Positions 1 to 10,787 of a stretch of DNA of 64,000 bases are shown piece by piece; within the stretch, counting starts at the first letter, position 1; each line of letters starts with the position of its first letter. The notes below the pieces were generated by a model. It was not told the origin of the DNA. It did no database searches and was given only the letters and a program-made list of their open reading frames with translations. The stretch spans positions 61,385 through 125,384 of the forward strand of contig CAJNOJ010000290.1 of assembly GCA_905250025.1 (NCBI GenBank), written 5' to 3'. Both the position numbers and the translations under genes were made by a program. This stretch comes from Adineta ricciae (lineage: Eukaryota > Rotifera > Eurotatoria > Adinetida > Adinetidae).

Positions 1-560
1 AAAGTAATAGCAATCTGACGTGTGTTTTTCATCATGCGTTTTGCGATTATTCGATATGGTTGCATCACGAATTTATCGTCTAGTTTGATTCCGTCTGAGC
101 CTGAGAAAATTAGAAACAAAGTGTAGTGAACAAAAACTAGGTATGTTATTCGAGCATTACTTAAATATGATCGGTTTCCTTGTCCCAATCCATCAGAGCG
201 GAGCATAAGTACAGAGAGGTATGCATGATTGCCAGGAATATCACAACCCATGAGAGCTGACGCAGTAAATACAGCCAGGCCAGTGTCAATGAGAACTGAA
301 TACAGACGTAGATCGATATTTTGAAGAAAACGAGCTCTTGGCTTGATTGCAAATGAGCATTTTCCTCGTCTGAAATCGCCAAATGTCATGTTGACAATGG
401 AAATATTTCGTACATCACGAGTGTACAGTGTAGTGTCGGAATAAATCGTTCTCCAACCTCTCGGTGTCTCTGTTGAACACTAAACAAAGCAAAAAACGAG
501 AATAAATTCTAATGTCGGTTAATACTATAAGTTCGTATACATTCCATTCGGCGTCGCCAT
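1..560 (-). CDS. Pentapeptide-repeat / Gal-binding-like membrane protein, 3' part (copy 1, partial)
   Basis: This is the C-terminal part of the same gene that is complete at 6573-8122; bases 1-560 align with 6652-7212. Exon 2 runs from 479 off the window edge. The intron is 480-540 (starts GTATAC, ends TTTAG), and a few codons of exon 1 (the NGDAEWN-type motif) lie at 541-560. The reading frame of the visible exon is open. It stops at the single N at 561, after which the sequence is unrelated, so the rest of exon 1 is missing here. Block Z starts at 19750 with the 5' part of an equivalent gene, and the two pieces probably belong together with roughly 600 bases missing. It differs from the complete copy by scattered substitutions. 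Confidence 0.7.
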
Positions 561-561
561 N
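561..561. other. Single N marking a contig junction (X/Y)
   Basis: One ambiguous base at which homology to 6652-7212 stops abruptly in the middle of a coding exon. The sequence to the right is unrelated to any pentapeptide gene. It is read as a collapsed assembly gap rather than a polymorphic base. Confidence 0.7.
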
Positions 562-1190
562 AAAGATAAAGTGAAGTGTATATTTAATGCTTGAGAAAAT
601 TGTTTATCATGCCTAAACATTTATTTCCATAAAAGTAAAAGAGTACGAAGATGTAAATGTATATTATATGACTCTATCAAGCTAAATGAAGAGTTTTACA
701 AAGAATATTACATTTTTTAATGAATATTATAATAGAAGTCAAGCTTCAATATTGTCATGATTTGCAAAACAGTACATTATTTTATAGTTTAGCCCTTTCA
801 GGACTGACTTTTTCTGTTAGAAATCTCTTCTTTTTGTAAGTTTATTAAACTTACCCCAAAATCTCTACATGAAATGTTTATGGTATTCGTAGAAACAGTT
901 TTTCTCATCTGCTACACAAAAGGCTAGCTTGCAATTAGAACATTCGATGGTTGATCTGATTTGTATTTTGTTTGTGCTACAGTAAGCACATCTTCAGGTT
1001 CCCTTGACTGGTAAATGCATTCCAATGTTCAACTGGCGAGTGAATTGCGACGTTGCTGTTGAAACTACAGACTTATTTCAGTCTAATCTAGTTGATTGTA
1101 GCAGATATATGAATTGGCTAAAGATGTATTGAAGAAGAAAAAGAAAACACGAAGCCAGTTCCTTTTTAACTTTCGATCAAAGTTGTAGGA
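562..1190. other. Non-coding stretch
   Basis: AT-rich sequence with no open frame of note and no homology to other parts of the window that I can see. It lies at the start of block Y, downstream of the decayed gene at 1200-2024. Confidence 0.5.
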
Positions 1191-1199
1191 GGATATTCT

Positions 1200-2024
1200 C
1201 TGGTTGAATCTATAAACGACTGTATCGAAAAGAAACACAATAATAAATATCATCAGGCAAATCAGCGTTCAGTATTTCCGCCAGATCAATAAATTGTACC
1301 ATAGACGCATCCTGATTAGTTGTAAAAGAGGAAGATACTACATCAATGTTTCCACGTGTAACATTCCATCCGACTGCTCCTTATTGAGCATCACCGTTGA
1401 CAACATATATTTTTTCTCGAGCATATATCCCGTTCGGATAATTCGTATTGTACATGATTAACGCTTGAGCGATCTGATCGCCAGTTATTGATGAACGAAA
1501 AAGAGTTGTTCCACGCAGCGTTGTATATTACGAACAGATGCTCGAGTGAAATCTGTGTTTTGTAGCTGTAAAACGGAGACAACGAATGGTCCTGAGCCAC
1601 GTCGCAAAATTCTTAAACCGTGCAAGTATTGTATGGCGCGTTTCTTTCTCTGGAAAACAGCTGCAATCAATCCACGTATGATTCCATAGTGAAGCTTTGA
1701 TATCGATTGAGACGAGGCTTTTAGAAGAACATCGGCAATATTCATGACAAACTCAGTGAAAGTAGTTTCGTTACCCACTTCGAATGCTCGTTGTCGAGCG
1801 ATATCCAAATCGTTTTCTCGATTGGCTTGATAGATATGCGTTGTATTCTCCATGGAAATAACAGTTAAAGCACTTATAATTATTGGTATGAAAGTCACAA
1901 ACACCACTTGTAAAATATCTTTGAGAGTGACATTTTGACATCCGCACTGCCGTATTCGCGTTGCTAATTTCTCTTCAATAGTTTCAGACGAATGATCAGT
2001 AGCACTTGTCATCGCAAATATCAA
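1200..2024 (-). pseudogene. Pentapeptide / Gal-binding-like membrane protein relic
   Basis: An open frame from 2024 gives a cytosolic N terminus, one membrane segment (VVFVTFIPIIISALTVI), a helical region and the start of a pentapeptide-like run (NTDFTRASV). Near 1520-1530 the frame must shift by one base to keep going as LRGTTLFRSSITGDQ. It then reaches VNGDAQ followed by an in-frame TAA at about 1383-1385, and resumes as GAVGWNVTRGNIDVV. That is the same NGDAE-type start of a C-terminal beta-sandwich-like domain as in the intact gene at 6573-8122. The frame ends early, at about 1222. One frameshift, one stop and a shortened C terminus mark it as a pseudogene. A sequencing error could explain one of these faults but probably not all. 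Confidence 0.6.
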
Positions 2025-2643
2025 AAACTAATCGAGTATTGATGCAGAAGCAACAATTTAGGTATATATGTATTATGATGTAAACATACACAAACGCGCA
2101 CACTTCCTTTTTCTCTATTTGGCCTCTCAATCTATAGATGCGAAATCGCCTGTCGCATTAATTTTGTGCTTATTTCAATATTTGACGGCCGCTGTACAAA
2201 ATCTCCACCGCGTAGCATGAAGTTTATCGTACGCTTCCCCAATAGGCTATAATCCAGTTTCGATCTGGGAAAAGTTCTATATAAACTGAACTTTCGACAA
2301 CACAGGATTAATTTGTTCGCGATCTGCTTTCTGATCTCATTAAAATTCTTTGACTGCGTGGACTATGTATTCCATAATCAATGGCACCCATCCGTTCGAT
2401 GACTATCTACTGTATGAAACAATGGTTTAGTTCAGATTGCTCGTATGCTTCATCAGTCCAGTTTGTCGAAGTAGTAAAAGATATTCATGTAGCTTAAGAT
2501 AATGTTTCACATGAATTCATGATCCATCTTATACTGACAAAAGTCAGTACTGCGAACTATTACCTTGTTCGCTAAGATCGAAAAACAAAAATGATCGATT
2601 CAGTATTCTAAATCAGTGTCAAAGGAGTTAATAGTGGTTTTTA
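2025..2643. other. Intergenic region
   Basis: No coding signal. It separates the 5' end of the decayed pentapeptide-like gene from the 3' end of the ART-TPR gene, so it should hold the promoter of the first and the polyadenylation site of the second. No clear site was identified. Confidence 0.4.
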
Positions 2644-4798
2644 CTAACATTCAGCTTCGTGATACAAATGATTCAAGCGTTCAACAAGATCGATGGACTG
2701 TTGCCGCTGTGGATGATTTTGTGGCAGTTTTAACTCTCGAATATGTAGCGATTTGTGCGCGTATTCGAGAGCCATTGAATAGTTATTTTCTTCAGCGTAC
2801 AATTCACTCAATTCGTAACATGTTCGAGCGACATATGGATGATCATTAGCTTGTGAAGACTCGCGCACTTTTATCGATTCTTGGAAATAATGAATCGCTT
2901 CTTTTCGATTGTTCAACGAACGTTGCGCAAGTCCCATAATATGCAATGTCTGTGCATGAGCTGATGACTTTTCCGGCATTGTATTTTCCACAAATAGTAA
3001 AGTACTCTTCAGTAAATTCGATGTAAGTTCATATTGACCAAGCTGCCAATATACATTTGCAAGTCTGTTCAAATGAAAGCCAAATTCATAGTGGTTTTTG
3101 GGTAGGATACCTTGGTAGATAAGCATCGCTTGTTCATATAAGCGTTTTGCTCGTAGAGAATCTCCGGTTTCACAGAAGACACTTCCTAAACAAGATAACA
3201 TGCGACCATAAACCATACCTGCGTCTGGTAATAGACGACGTTGTAACAGAAGAGCAGCGCGAAGATATGTTATAGCTTGTTCATGTTTCCCCATTGCACG
3301 ATAAACGCGACCGAGACAGTAATAGATGTCTGGTCGATCTTCATCATTCCATGACGTCGAACGCAATAGACGATGGAAATAGTTCAACGCTCCATGATAG
3401 TTGCTCGATATTTCAGATGTAAAATGTCCAAACAGAATCGCTGGCTTGGTTTCGACGAAACGACTTTGAACATGTTGCCTATACTCTTGCATAAGTTTAG
3501 CCGCTTCAGAAGAGGACGTCATTCGAATATTCCAAACTCGTTGCATCTCATCGTAACGAATATCACCAATAACAAAAGTAGTACCCAAATTGAAAAGCAT
3601 CTCATTCTCGTCCGGCACAGCACTTTCATTGGACACATCAGCAACCACAATATCTGGCGAGTTGTGCAAATCAATATCGATTTTAAACAAAACATATTGA
3701 TATCGGTCATGACGACCACGACTCGGCGATGTGTCCACGTTCGAAATTATACCAATAAAGTTCTGCGCAGTTGATAAATGTTTTGATGACGAGAAAAAAC
3801 TGTTCGTTGCCACTAATGATCCAACTTCCAGTTTCTCGACTTCATCTCGTCGGAGTTTTGATCCTCGATAGACAGAAAGTGGCTGTGTACAGTCGACTTT
3901 TGTCAGAGCTTTTTCTTCCAGACGTGTGCATAAGTCAATAATGAAGAAGCGAAATTTGTATAACACCAGATTATCTTCTGTACGTAGAGCTCGGTTGATT
4001 ATACGATACAGAAAGCATGATTTTGTATACCAATAAATGGCATTTGTTGCAGTATACGTACGTCTAAATTCATCAATCGTTTTCAAATCATGTTTACTGA
4101 GATAACAGCAGGCTCGGCATTCAATCAACATATCTCGTTTTGCATCCTGTGAGCTATATGGCATGGCACTCAGAATAACTAGGAGAGAAAATGTATAGTA
4201 CGAGATCTTTTCGTAGAAACAAAGACTAACCTCTGTATGTTTGACTCCATATGTACGGACCGAGTTCATCTCGAAGATTTCTCAATGCCTTTTCAGATTG
4301 ATTAACAAACGTAAATAAATCATCATCAGATTCGTTCACTTCGCTAATCAGCTGTTGCAATCGAGCTCCTAACGACTCGCAATCGCGAAATACTCCAGCA
4401 ATTATATTGACTTCATCTCGTGTGTAGACTGAAAGATCAGTGTCGGTGCTAGCATTTTGCTCATTCATTCGGGATATAATGAAAATATGTTGTATTTGTT
4501 TATATTGACATAGTTCAGCGATTTGAGTAGGACTGATCAAGCCAATGCTGCCATTGAAAACGATAACTATGTATTCATGTCGCTGTGCCCGTTTCAGATA
4601 TTTAATGCATTTCGAGTTGTTTGTACAGTGGAAAATATAACAATTATCAAGAGCACGTATGCAATTATTTATCTTGTCGCTTTCGTTTGATTCTAAATTA
4701 GATCCGTTATACAAAATAATTGTAAAACCAGTACGTAATGACGATGGGCGACGAGAGAAGCGATCGCTGCGATTTGATTTCCGATTAAGTTGAGACAT
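2644..4798 (-). CDS. NAD:arginine ADP-ribosyltransferase fused to tetratricopeptide repeats
   Basis: Two exons, 4798-4231 and 4178-2644, with a 52-base intron (GTTAGT...CTCCTAG) spliced in phase 1, give about 700 residues. Residues 1-190 resemble the N-terminal sensor-like domain seen on many bdelloid TPR proteins. Residues about 195-435 are an ADP-ribosyltransferase of the R-S-E class: R294 in VYRGSKL, a serine-rich STS-like strand (NSFFSSSK, near 316-321) and the ExE pair E380/E382 in DENEMLF. All three catalytic elements are present, so activity is expected: transfer of ADP-ribose from NAD to arginine on target proteins. Residues from about 445 to the end are TPR/kinesin-light-chain-like repeats for partner binding (ALNYFHRLL, HEQAITYLRAAL, RAKRLYEQAMLIY, KEAIHYFQESIKV, MALEYAHKSLHIR). 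No signal peptide is seen, so a cytosolic protein is likely. The fusion is well known from rotifers; the target is unknown. Confidence 0.88.
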
Positions 4799-5840
4799 CG
4801 TGTGTTTTCATAGTGATTTTCTACGGTCTGTAGAATCACATCACAGTTGTTTGGAAGCAATTAAATGATTGATGCGACTGAATGTCAGATAGCGATATGT
4901 TGCATTTGATTTGATTACACACTTCTACAACAAATTCAAGGAGAACAAAGTGATTTCTTGATTTCTGGTGACTTCTCTCGATTTCCAATAATTTCTTACG
5001 ATTCGCAATGGTTTATAGTGATATGTAAGATATCCAGTTGATTTCTCGTCTAGAAATCACCTTTCCCCCCCTTGATATTAATGCAACTCGGTACTACTGA
5101 ATTGTAACTTACACTTATATGATATTTTAAACATACATTTAAATTGATTTCGACTACTTGATTTTGCGCACATTGATATACTTCCAGACAGAATTCACAA
5201 ATATTTTTCAAGAAGCCAGCATATAACGCTTAAGTACTACACAAAGTGCACATTATGCATATTTGAATATAATTTTGTTACCGTTCTCCTCTTCTCTCTT
5301 TCCTAGAAGATGAAATCGAGGGGAAACACGTAATCGTATGATATCATGCTATTAAATTCGCCCACAACTAATAGAATGACGATAATTGCGTCATGTGATG
5401 TGAAGTAAGATTCCAGGCCTAACATATAAACTGCTGACGACAACGAAGCTCAAGTTTTGAAATTCGTTAAGCTCTAAAGCCCATCAACTGACTGGACTTT
5501 TTCTTAGTAGCTACTACGTAGCTTAGTGCATACAGAGATGCAACCTTTCATATACTCATATTCTAAACGTGAGACATGATAATTTTCATTTAGCTTTTTT
5601 TTAATGTAGAAGAATTCTCCAAATGAAAAAACTCCTCTCAATGATGCTTCAAATATTTCTAATGGAACAGATTTGTATAAATGTAGACTTAATTCAGAGT
5701 GCAATTAGTATCAACATGCTGCTGAAAACTTGAAGTATCACCGGGCTTCAAAGAATCCACCATCTATTTTCATACTGGCTCAAGCAATTGAGTAATATAT
5801 GAAATACGCAACAAAAGCGCAAAGATCAGCTCAAGAATGT
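4799..5840. other. Intergenic region
   Basis: About 1 kb of AT-rich sequence with no convincing gene. A 66-codon frame at 5504-5704 on the minus strand has no recognisable features. The first part should include the ART-TPR promoter. Confidence 0.4.
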
Positions 5841-6424
5841 TCAGAAAAGGTCAAACGCATTCATTAAAAAAGATATCGTAAAACCCGGTAGGTTCGTGTA
5901 CATAGATTGCATCATCAAGACCATCATTGTTAAAATCACCAATACTAATTCAACCATGTCTGTTAGTAATCCTACTTGAAAATTTTCATGGCCATCTCCT
6001 ACTAATACTATTATGTTTCTAGATGTTTGTTCAAAGCCAATGCATATGAAAACTATCGTTATTGAGATCTGCGACAAACACTCTATAATTTGGTTCGTCT
6101 TCTATGTCAATCTTCTTAGTTCTACCTAAAGTTCCATTACCGTAACTAAACATTACGATAACATAGTTTCTGTCACTATAAGAAATTACAACATCTGTCT
6201 GATTGCCCATATTGGAATCGCCCATAGCGAAGGCTTGTGGCATATGACGACCACCACTGAAGAGAAGTCAATCGTTTCTGAAATGTTCCATTCCCATATC
6301 CAAGAAAAATTACATAGGATACCTTCGGACAGGATTCGACATTTTCCTGAGCCGATTCGTTCCAGTGTAGGTTCCAGTCATGAAAATTTTTCACTCCACC
6401 CACACCTATTGCATTGTTACACAA
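5841..6424 (-). pseudogene. FG-GAP/VCBS repeat protein relic
   Basis: Three overlapping minus-strand frames carry pieces of FG-GAP-type beta-propeller repeats. They include FSYGNGTLGRTKKIDIEDEP, VFVADLNNDSF and, in another frame, IGDFNNDGLDDAIYVHEPTG with the calcium-loop pattern DxNxDGxxD. At least two frameshifts and in-frame stops separate the pieces, and both ends are missing. The family is common in bdelloids as large extracellular propeller proteins. At 6303-6372 the frame runs into a short dispersed repeat also found near 17500-17580, which suggests the 5' part was replaced by that repeat. Confidence 0.65.
6303..6372 (-). repeat. Short dispersed repeat, inverted copy
   Basis: About 70 bases that match, on the opposite strand, the sequence around 17500-17580 and 22190-22265 (core GGATACCTTCGGRCAGGATT). 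The match is imperfect. It sits at the 5' boundary of the FG-GAP relic. Confidence 0.55.
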
Positions 6425-6572
6425 CCTAATCGATTAAGTAACATACATATGTCTACAAAGTATGGAAAAACGTCCTTGAGATATTTCAAAAAAAAAGATA
6501 ATGAATAAGTCAAGAGTGATTGTTATTGAGTGAACGACAGTGCACCATAGATAATGTAAATGATTGAAATGT

Positions 6573-8122
6573 TCAGATTGTTTGTCGAACGCCGAGTGTC
6601 ATATTGTCAAAATAACACCAACTACCTGGTGAAGGCAATGTTTCAACACCAAAAGTAATAGCAACCTGACGTGTGTTTTTCATCATTCGGTTTGCGGTTA
6701 TTCGATATGGTTGCATGACGAATTTATCGTCTAGTTTGATTCCGTGTGAGCCTGAGAAAATCAGAAACAAAGTGTAGTGAATAAAAACTAGGTATGTTAT
6801 TCGAGCATTACTTAAATATAATCGGATCCCTTGTGCCAATCCATCGGAGCTGAGCATAAGTACAGATAGGTATGCATGATTGCCAGGAATATCACAACCC
6901 ATGAGAGCTGACGCAGTAAATACTGCCAGGCCACTGTCAATGAGAAGTGAATACAGACGTAGATCGATATATTGAAGAAACCGAGCTCTTGGCTTGATTG
7001 CAAATGAGCATTTTCCTCGTCTGAAATCGCCAAATGTCATGTTGACAATGGAAATATTTCGTACATCACGAGTGTACAGTGTAGTGTTGGAATAAATCGT
7101 TCTCCAAGCTCTCGGTGTCTCTGTTAAACACTAAACAAAGCAAAAAACGAGAATAAATTCTAATGTCGGTTAATTACTATAAGTTCGTATACATTCCATT
7201 CGGCGTCGCCATTCCGAATGAGACTTTTATTCGCATTAATTGGTCCAAAAGTGCCATTAGGCAAACGTGCATGATCGAATCGATGTGGTACTGTGGTGAT
7301 TCGTTGTCCTTGAAATTGTGCTTTGGTGAAACGGGCTTCGAATAGATCAGTATTTATAAATATATTTCCTTGAACGACTTCTGCATCGAGAAAATTTGCA
7401 CCAACGAGATGTGCTCCAGTAAAGTTCGCCTGTATGATTTCGCTTCCTTTAAAATTCGTATAGTTCAAGACAGCTTCAGCGAAGGAAGCCGAATTTAACT
7501 TCGATCGAATGAATTGTGTGTTGTTCATAGTCGATCGATCGAAAGTAGCATTAGTCAGATGACAATCGACAAACATTGCATTCGACAAGAAGACATCGGG
7601 TAGGTAAAGATTGTCCAATCTGTGTGGTCCAATTAAGCGAACATTGCTCAAATCAGCTCCACGCAAGTCAAGATAAAAATCACGGATAAGACCACTTTCA
7701 TATAAAAAGAGGAGAACATATTTTTTCCGTTCAGCATCGAGAATTCGCAGAGCAGTTAGTGTTTTTGTTCGGATGTATAGCAGAGAGGTTTTGTCGATAG
7801 CTGCACGCATAGTCGACTTTTGTGCGAGATAGTTGGACACATCATTAATGTACGTATCAAAGGATGTTTGTTGTTGAGAATCGAGTTGATGCCAACGTTC
7901 TTGCTCTTGCTGTTGTTTCGACAGTTCTTGTTGTTGCAAGGTAAAAACTATTGTAAAGATCCCTAATATACATGGAACCAACGCTGATACAACTAGTTTA
8001 CACCAACTTGATGGTCTCTGCCGTTTCATTCTCTCGGAATTATTGATCTGATTGGCTGATAACTGTGGCGATGATTTCCTCTGTCGTAATAATATCTGTC
8101 CCATTTCTACCTGACTACTCAT
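6573..8122 (-). CDS. Pentapeptide-repeat membrane protein with C-terminal Gal-binding-like domain (complete copy)
   Basis: Exon 1 is 8122-7193 and exon 2 is 7130-6573. The 62-base intron 7131-7192 starts GTATAC and ends TTTAG and is spliced in phase 0, giving 495 residues. Reading on without splicing gives only a short tail (VYELIVINRH), whereas splicing keeps the NGDAEWN motif joined to a long domain. Layout: basic N terminus, one membrane segment near residues 43-63 (VVSALVPCILGIFTIVFTL), a Q/E-rich coiled coil (LSKQQQEQERW), a helical stretch, then pentapeptide repeats from about 150 to 290 (A(D/N)LxxA pattern, as in ANFTGAHLVGANFL). After the intron comes a beta-rich domain (RAWRTIYSNTTLYTRDV onward) resembling C-terminal lectin-like domains. 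Function is unknown; the repeat helix probably lies on the outer face of the membrane. Partial copies are at 1-560 and 19750-20061. Confidence 0.78.
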
Positions 8123-8800
8123 AAAAGTGCATCAGAAACCTGCCTGAAAAGTATTCAAATTGATCGTGCCCGTGGAATCATGTTTCATCAAATGTGACAA
8201 ATTGTTAAAAAACTACATGTCTTCGGACGCACGTTTAGTGTTGACATATTGACAAGCACGATTAATCCGGAAAAAATATGGCTCGTTTAGTTGATTTGTT
8301 CTCGAATTGTCTGAAGAGATAGCAGAATGTAAGTGTTGTTCCATATTTCAAAATGGAAAGCACGAAATGGACAAAATCACATGATGCATTCTGATTCGAT
8401 AGAATAAACAACAGTTTTTTTTGCATAAAATAGTTGAGGTAGTAATGTGACATAGACATGGTTATTTCACTCGAATCGAATAATATTAAAAGTTAATCCT
8501 TATTCCTATCAAACGTTCGTGGAAATTTCCTCTCATTTCAATGAAAACATTCATATACGACGATATAACATAACATGTAAGAACATGCATGGATATTTCT
8601 CTTGTGAGATGAAATCTCTGAGTTAGAATTATATATTATCATCCATGTGTGAGTTAAAAAAATACCACATTTTTAAGCGTGTACTACGGACAATATACAC
8701 AATAATGTGTAGTCTATTAGAATCACATTTACAACATAGACTTCTACATTAATATCGACATTGAATAAAGATGGAATGATGAGTGAGGGGATAAGTTCTT
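8123..8800. other. Intergenic region conserved between haplotypes
   Basis: No coding signal. It aligns nearly end to end with about 20062-20752, between the same two genes in block Z, with small indels. It should contain the promoter of the pentapeptide gene. Confidence 0.55.
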
Positions 8801-9295
8801 TTATTTTGGTCTGTTTCGTGCAGCTTTGATTTGTTCGGGTGTTTTATACTTTCGCTTGCGTGCAGTTTCGATCATTTTTTCGAAAGGTGTCCAGTCATAA
8901 TCGTTTGTGGATGCGACTGCGATAAGGGTATCATATTTATCGAAATATAGAGATTTTAGATTGTATTCTGCTTGAGTACGCTTGATATTGACATGTTGTT
9001 TACCGATGAAGAGAGCAATACCATTTTTCGGGAATGTGAAGCGTTTTGCATTTTCGGGCAAACCATCATTAGGAGGGAGACGCTGACGTGGATACGCTGT
9101 GATGACCACACCGTTTTTGCTCACTACCTTCTCTACGTATGCATTTATGTGGCTTCGAGATTGCAAGAGTTCTGCAACAGGAATTTTCCGTTCTTGTGCT
9201 CGTTGTACGGCGTGATGACTTAATCGAGGTACGTCAAGAGAGAAGTCACCATAGAAGTCAATCGACAGTAGTCGTTTTTTACCCAATTTAGCCAT
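8801..9295 (-). CDS. HAxxRxxER-motif protein, copy 1 (unknown function)
   Basis: Intact single-exon gene of 164 residues starting at ATG 9295. I do not recognise a characterised family. A conserved core reads LSHHAVQRAQERKIPVAEL, then a beta-hairpin-like part (NGVVITAYPRQR). The HAxxRxxER motif followed by short strands loosely recalls the bacterial DUF4258 fold, a weak resemblance only. The C-terminal third is basic (ETARKRKYKTPEQIKAARN), which could suit nucleic-acid binding. There is no signal peptide or membrane segment. Two further copies exist: 20753-21247, the haplotype counterpart, and 13314-13814, a paralog. A short motif about 120-140 bases upstream of the start is shared by all three. 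Substitutions between copies leave the frame open and mostly conserve the protein, suggesting it is under selection. Confidence 0.75.
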   Translation of the reverse strand: MAKLGKKRLLSIDFYGDFSLDVPRLSHHAVQRAQERKIPVAELLQSRSHINAYVEKVVSKNGVVITAYPRQRLPPNDGLPENAKRFTFPKNGIALFIGKQHVNIKRTQAEYNLKSLYFDKYDTLIAVASTNDYDWTPFEKMIETARKRKYKTPEQIKAARNRPK

Positions 9296-9786
9296 GCGTC
9301 TTTGCTAGCTATGTATCGATATATAACGAGCAATCTATAGAAAAACCCAATGCATTTACCCAAGTCTGAATTATAGGAACACTCAAAAAGGATAGCAAGA
9401 AATCTAGTGGTTAATATTTTTGTGGAAAACACGTATAGATGTCGTTATTTTATGAAGATATTAATTCAGTGAAATATAACATGCAGCTGTAATACAAATA
9501 AGAGAAGTTCCTTTCGATATTATATGGAAACTTTGATTTGAAGTGACACGTAGATAACGAAACGAAGGCGTTCTGGTCGTTGCTTAACGAAGATCGCACA
9601 AATCACGGCAAAGATTTCGATCAGTTTCAAAATCGCTCATTTTTGGCACCAACTCGAACAACGTTGATACTAGTGTTACTTTGCTGACGAAAATCATGAA
9701 GAGTTGAGTGTCTTTTTATTTACTCTTACGATCATATTTTACGCAAGTGGGGATTGGGAATAAAACCCCATGGCTATCTTCAGTAC
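9296..9786. other. Upstream region of HAxxRxxER copy 1
   Basis: Non-coding, and aligned with 21248-21740 in block Z. It contains the shared upstream motif at 9434-9454. Confidence 0.5.
9434..9454. promoter_or_regulatory. Motif shared upstream of all three HAxxRxxER genes
   Basis: TATAGATGTCG(C/T)TAT(G/T)TTATGA occurs 122-141 bases upstream of each start codon: here, at 13936-13956 and at 21388-21408. The surrounding sequence of the paralog at 13.9 kb is otherwise mostly diverged, so conservation of this block is suggestive. Its role is inferred, not shown. Confidence 0.4.
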
Positions 9787-9945
9787 CTAGATAATTTCGA
9801 CAAATTTCATTGTCAAATGTTGAAATACATTCCACAATCCGAATAAATCGAACTCGGTATTTATTCGATATGATTCATCTATCTCATTGAGGATTTCTGA
9901 AACTAAATCGTCAGACAAATTTTCGAAGTGAGAGATAGAGTAGTG
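9787..9945 (-). pseudogene. F-box domain relic
   Basis: The minus strand reads SHFENLSDDLVSEILNEID, followed by FDLFGLWNVFQHL, close to the start of bdelloid F-box proteins (FENLPDDLLLEIF...F..LN.RF). The open frame extends upstream to about 10101 without a sensible N terminus and ends at TAG 9787. The block Z counterpart (about 21740-21900) keeps the frame through this stop for a few more codons. There is no substrate-binding region. It is a fragment, notable only because Skp1-like genes lie further along both haplotypes. Confidence 0.45.
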
Positions 9946-10101
9946 AGAACAAGCCCAGTAAATGAAATAGCAGCATTTCATGAATGTGCTTTCATTTATT
10001 TGATCATAGAGAACTTTGAAACACAAAATTATACATAAGCGTAACTCAACAGGCTCAAAAAGATAAGAACCTATAATAAAATATGTGAACATGAGCAGCA
10101 A

Positions 10102-10787
10102 TTTAAACAGCTGTGTCGACCGCAGACTCGATCAAAGGAATCTTTTTGCTGATATACCAGCGCCACCATCACACATGTTCTTAATCCTATGGCTTCTTCC
10201 GGTTCTTGTAGTTTCCTTCACTAATATTCTCATATGAAGATTTAAGGCGTTTATAACTGTGCCAACATATGCATCATCCATCGTCTTTCGTTTCTCATTT
10301 ATTCGTCACTATTGGTTCTTTTACTACTTTAATTGGATCTGTGGTTAGATATTCTCTATCCTGGGCTCTGAGTTTGTCGTCGAGTTGTCAAACTCGTCCT
10401 ATGACAAAATTATCTGTGCATCTTATTCTCAATCTGATCTTCCCTATAATAAAACATCTGTGATATGATTCATGGTGTTCCATATGGTTTTTACATATAA
10501 TGGGTATTAAAATAAAAACAGAGTTAAACAGGTGTCTGGAGAAAGAGCTTTCTGCGTAGCTTTGTATGAGTGACAAATAATAATGTGCAAATGATCAATG
10601 ACTGATAGTTGACGTCTGCACCAAACTTTGTAATTTTTAAAATGAATATGTAATATATGAGAACGGAAATCAGCAGAGAATGTGCTTCCGAACGATCGGA
10701 AATGAAAAGTGCATAAAGTTCACAAGTGCTTATAAAATCCTGCACGTTTCTCTGAATTTATCATTGACGAACTGGTGAAAGTAAAGG
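10102..10787. other. Intergenic region
   Basis: No gene supported; the short frames on both strands lack recognisable features. Homology to block Z ends near 10018. Confidence 0.4.

Noticed and set aside
161-382. A hydrophobic 73-codon frame, repeated at 6812-7033
   Set aside because: It is an alternative frame of exon 2 of the pentapeptide gene, whose main frame is longer and joins exon 1 by a proper intron.
5504-5704. A 66-codon minus-strand frame
   Set aside because: No homologous copy, no motif and no flanking exon; length expected by chance in AT-rich DNA.
8972-9223. An 83-codon frame on the plus strand opposite the HAxxRxxER gene, present in all three copies (also 13485-13736 and 20924-21175)
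   Set aside because: It is a shadow of the conserved minus-strand protein; it stays open because the coding strand is conserved, and it has no features of its own.
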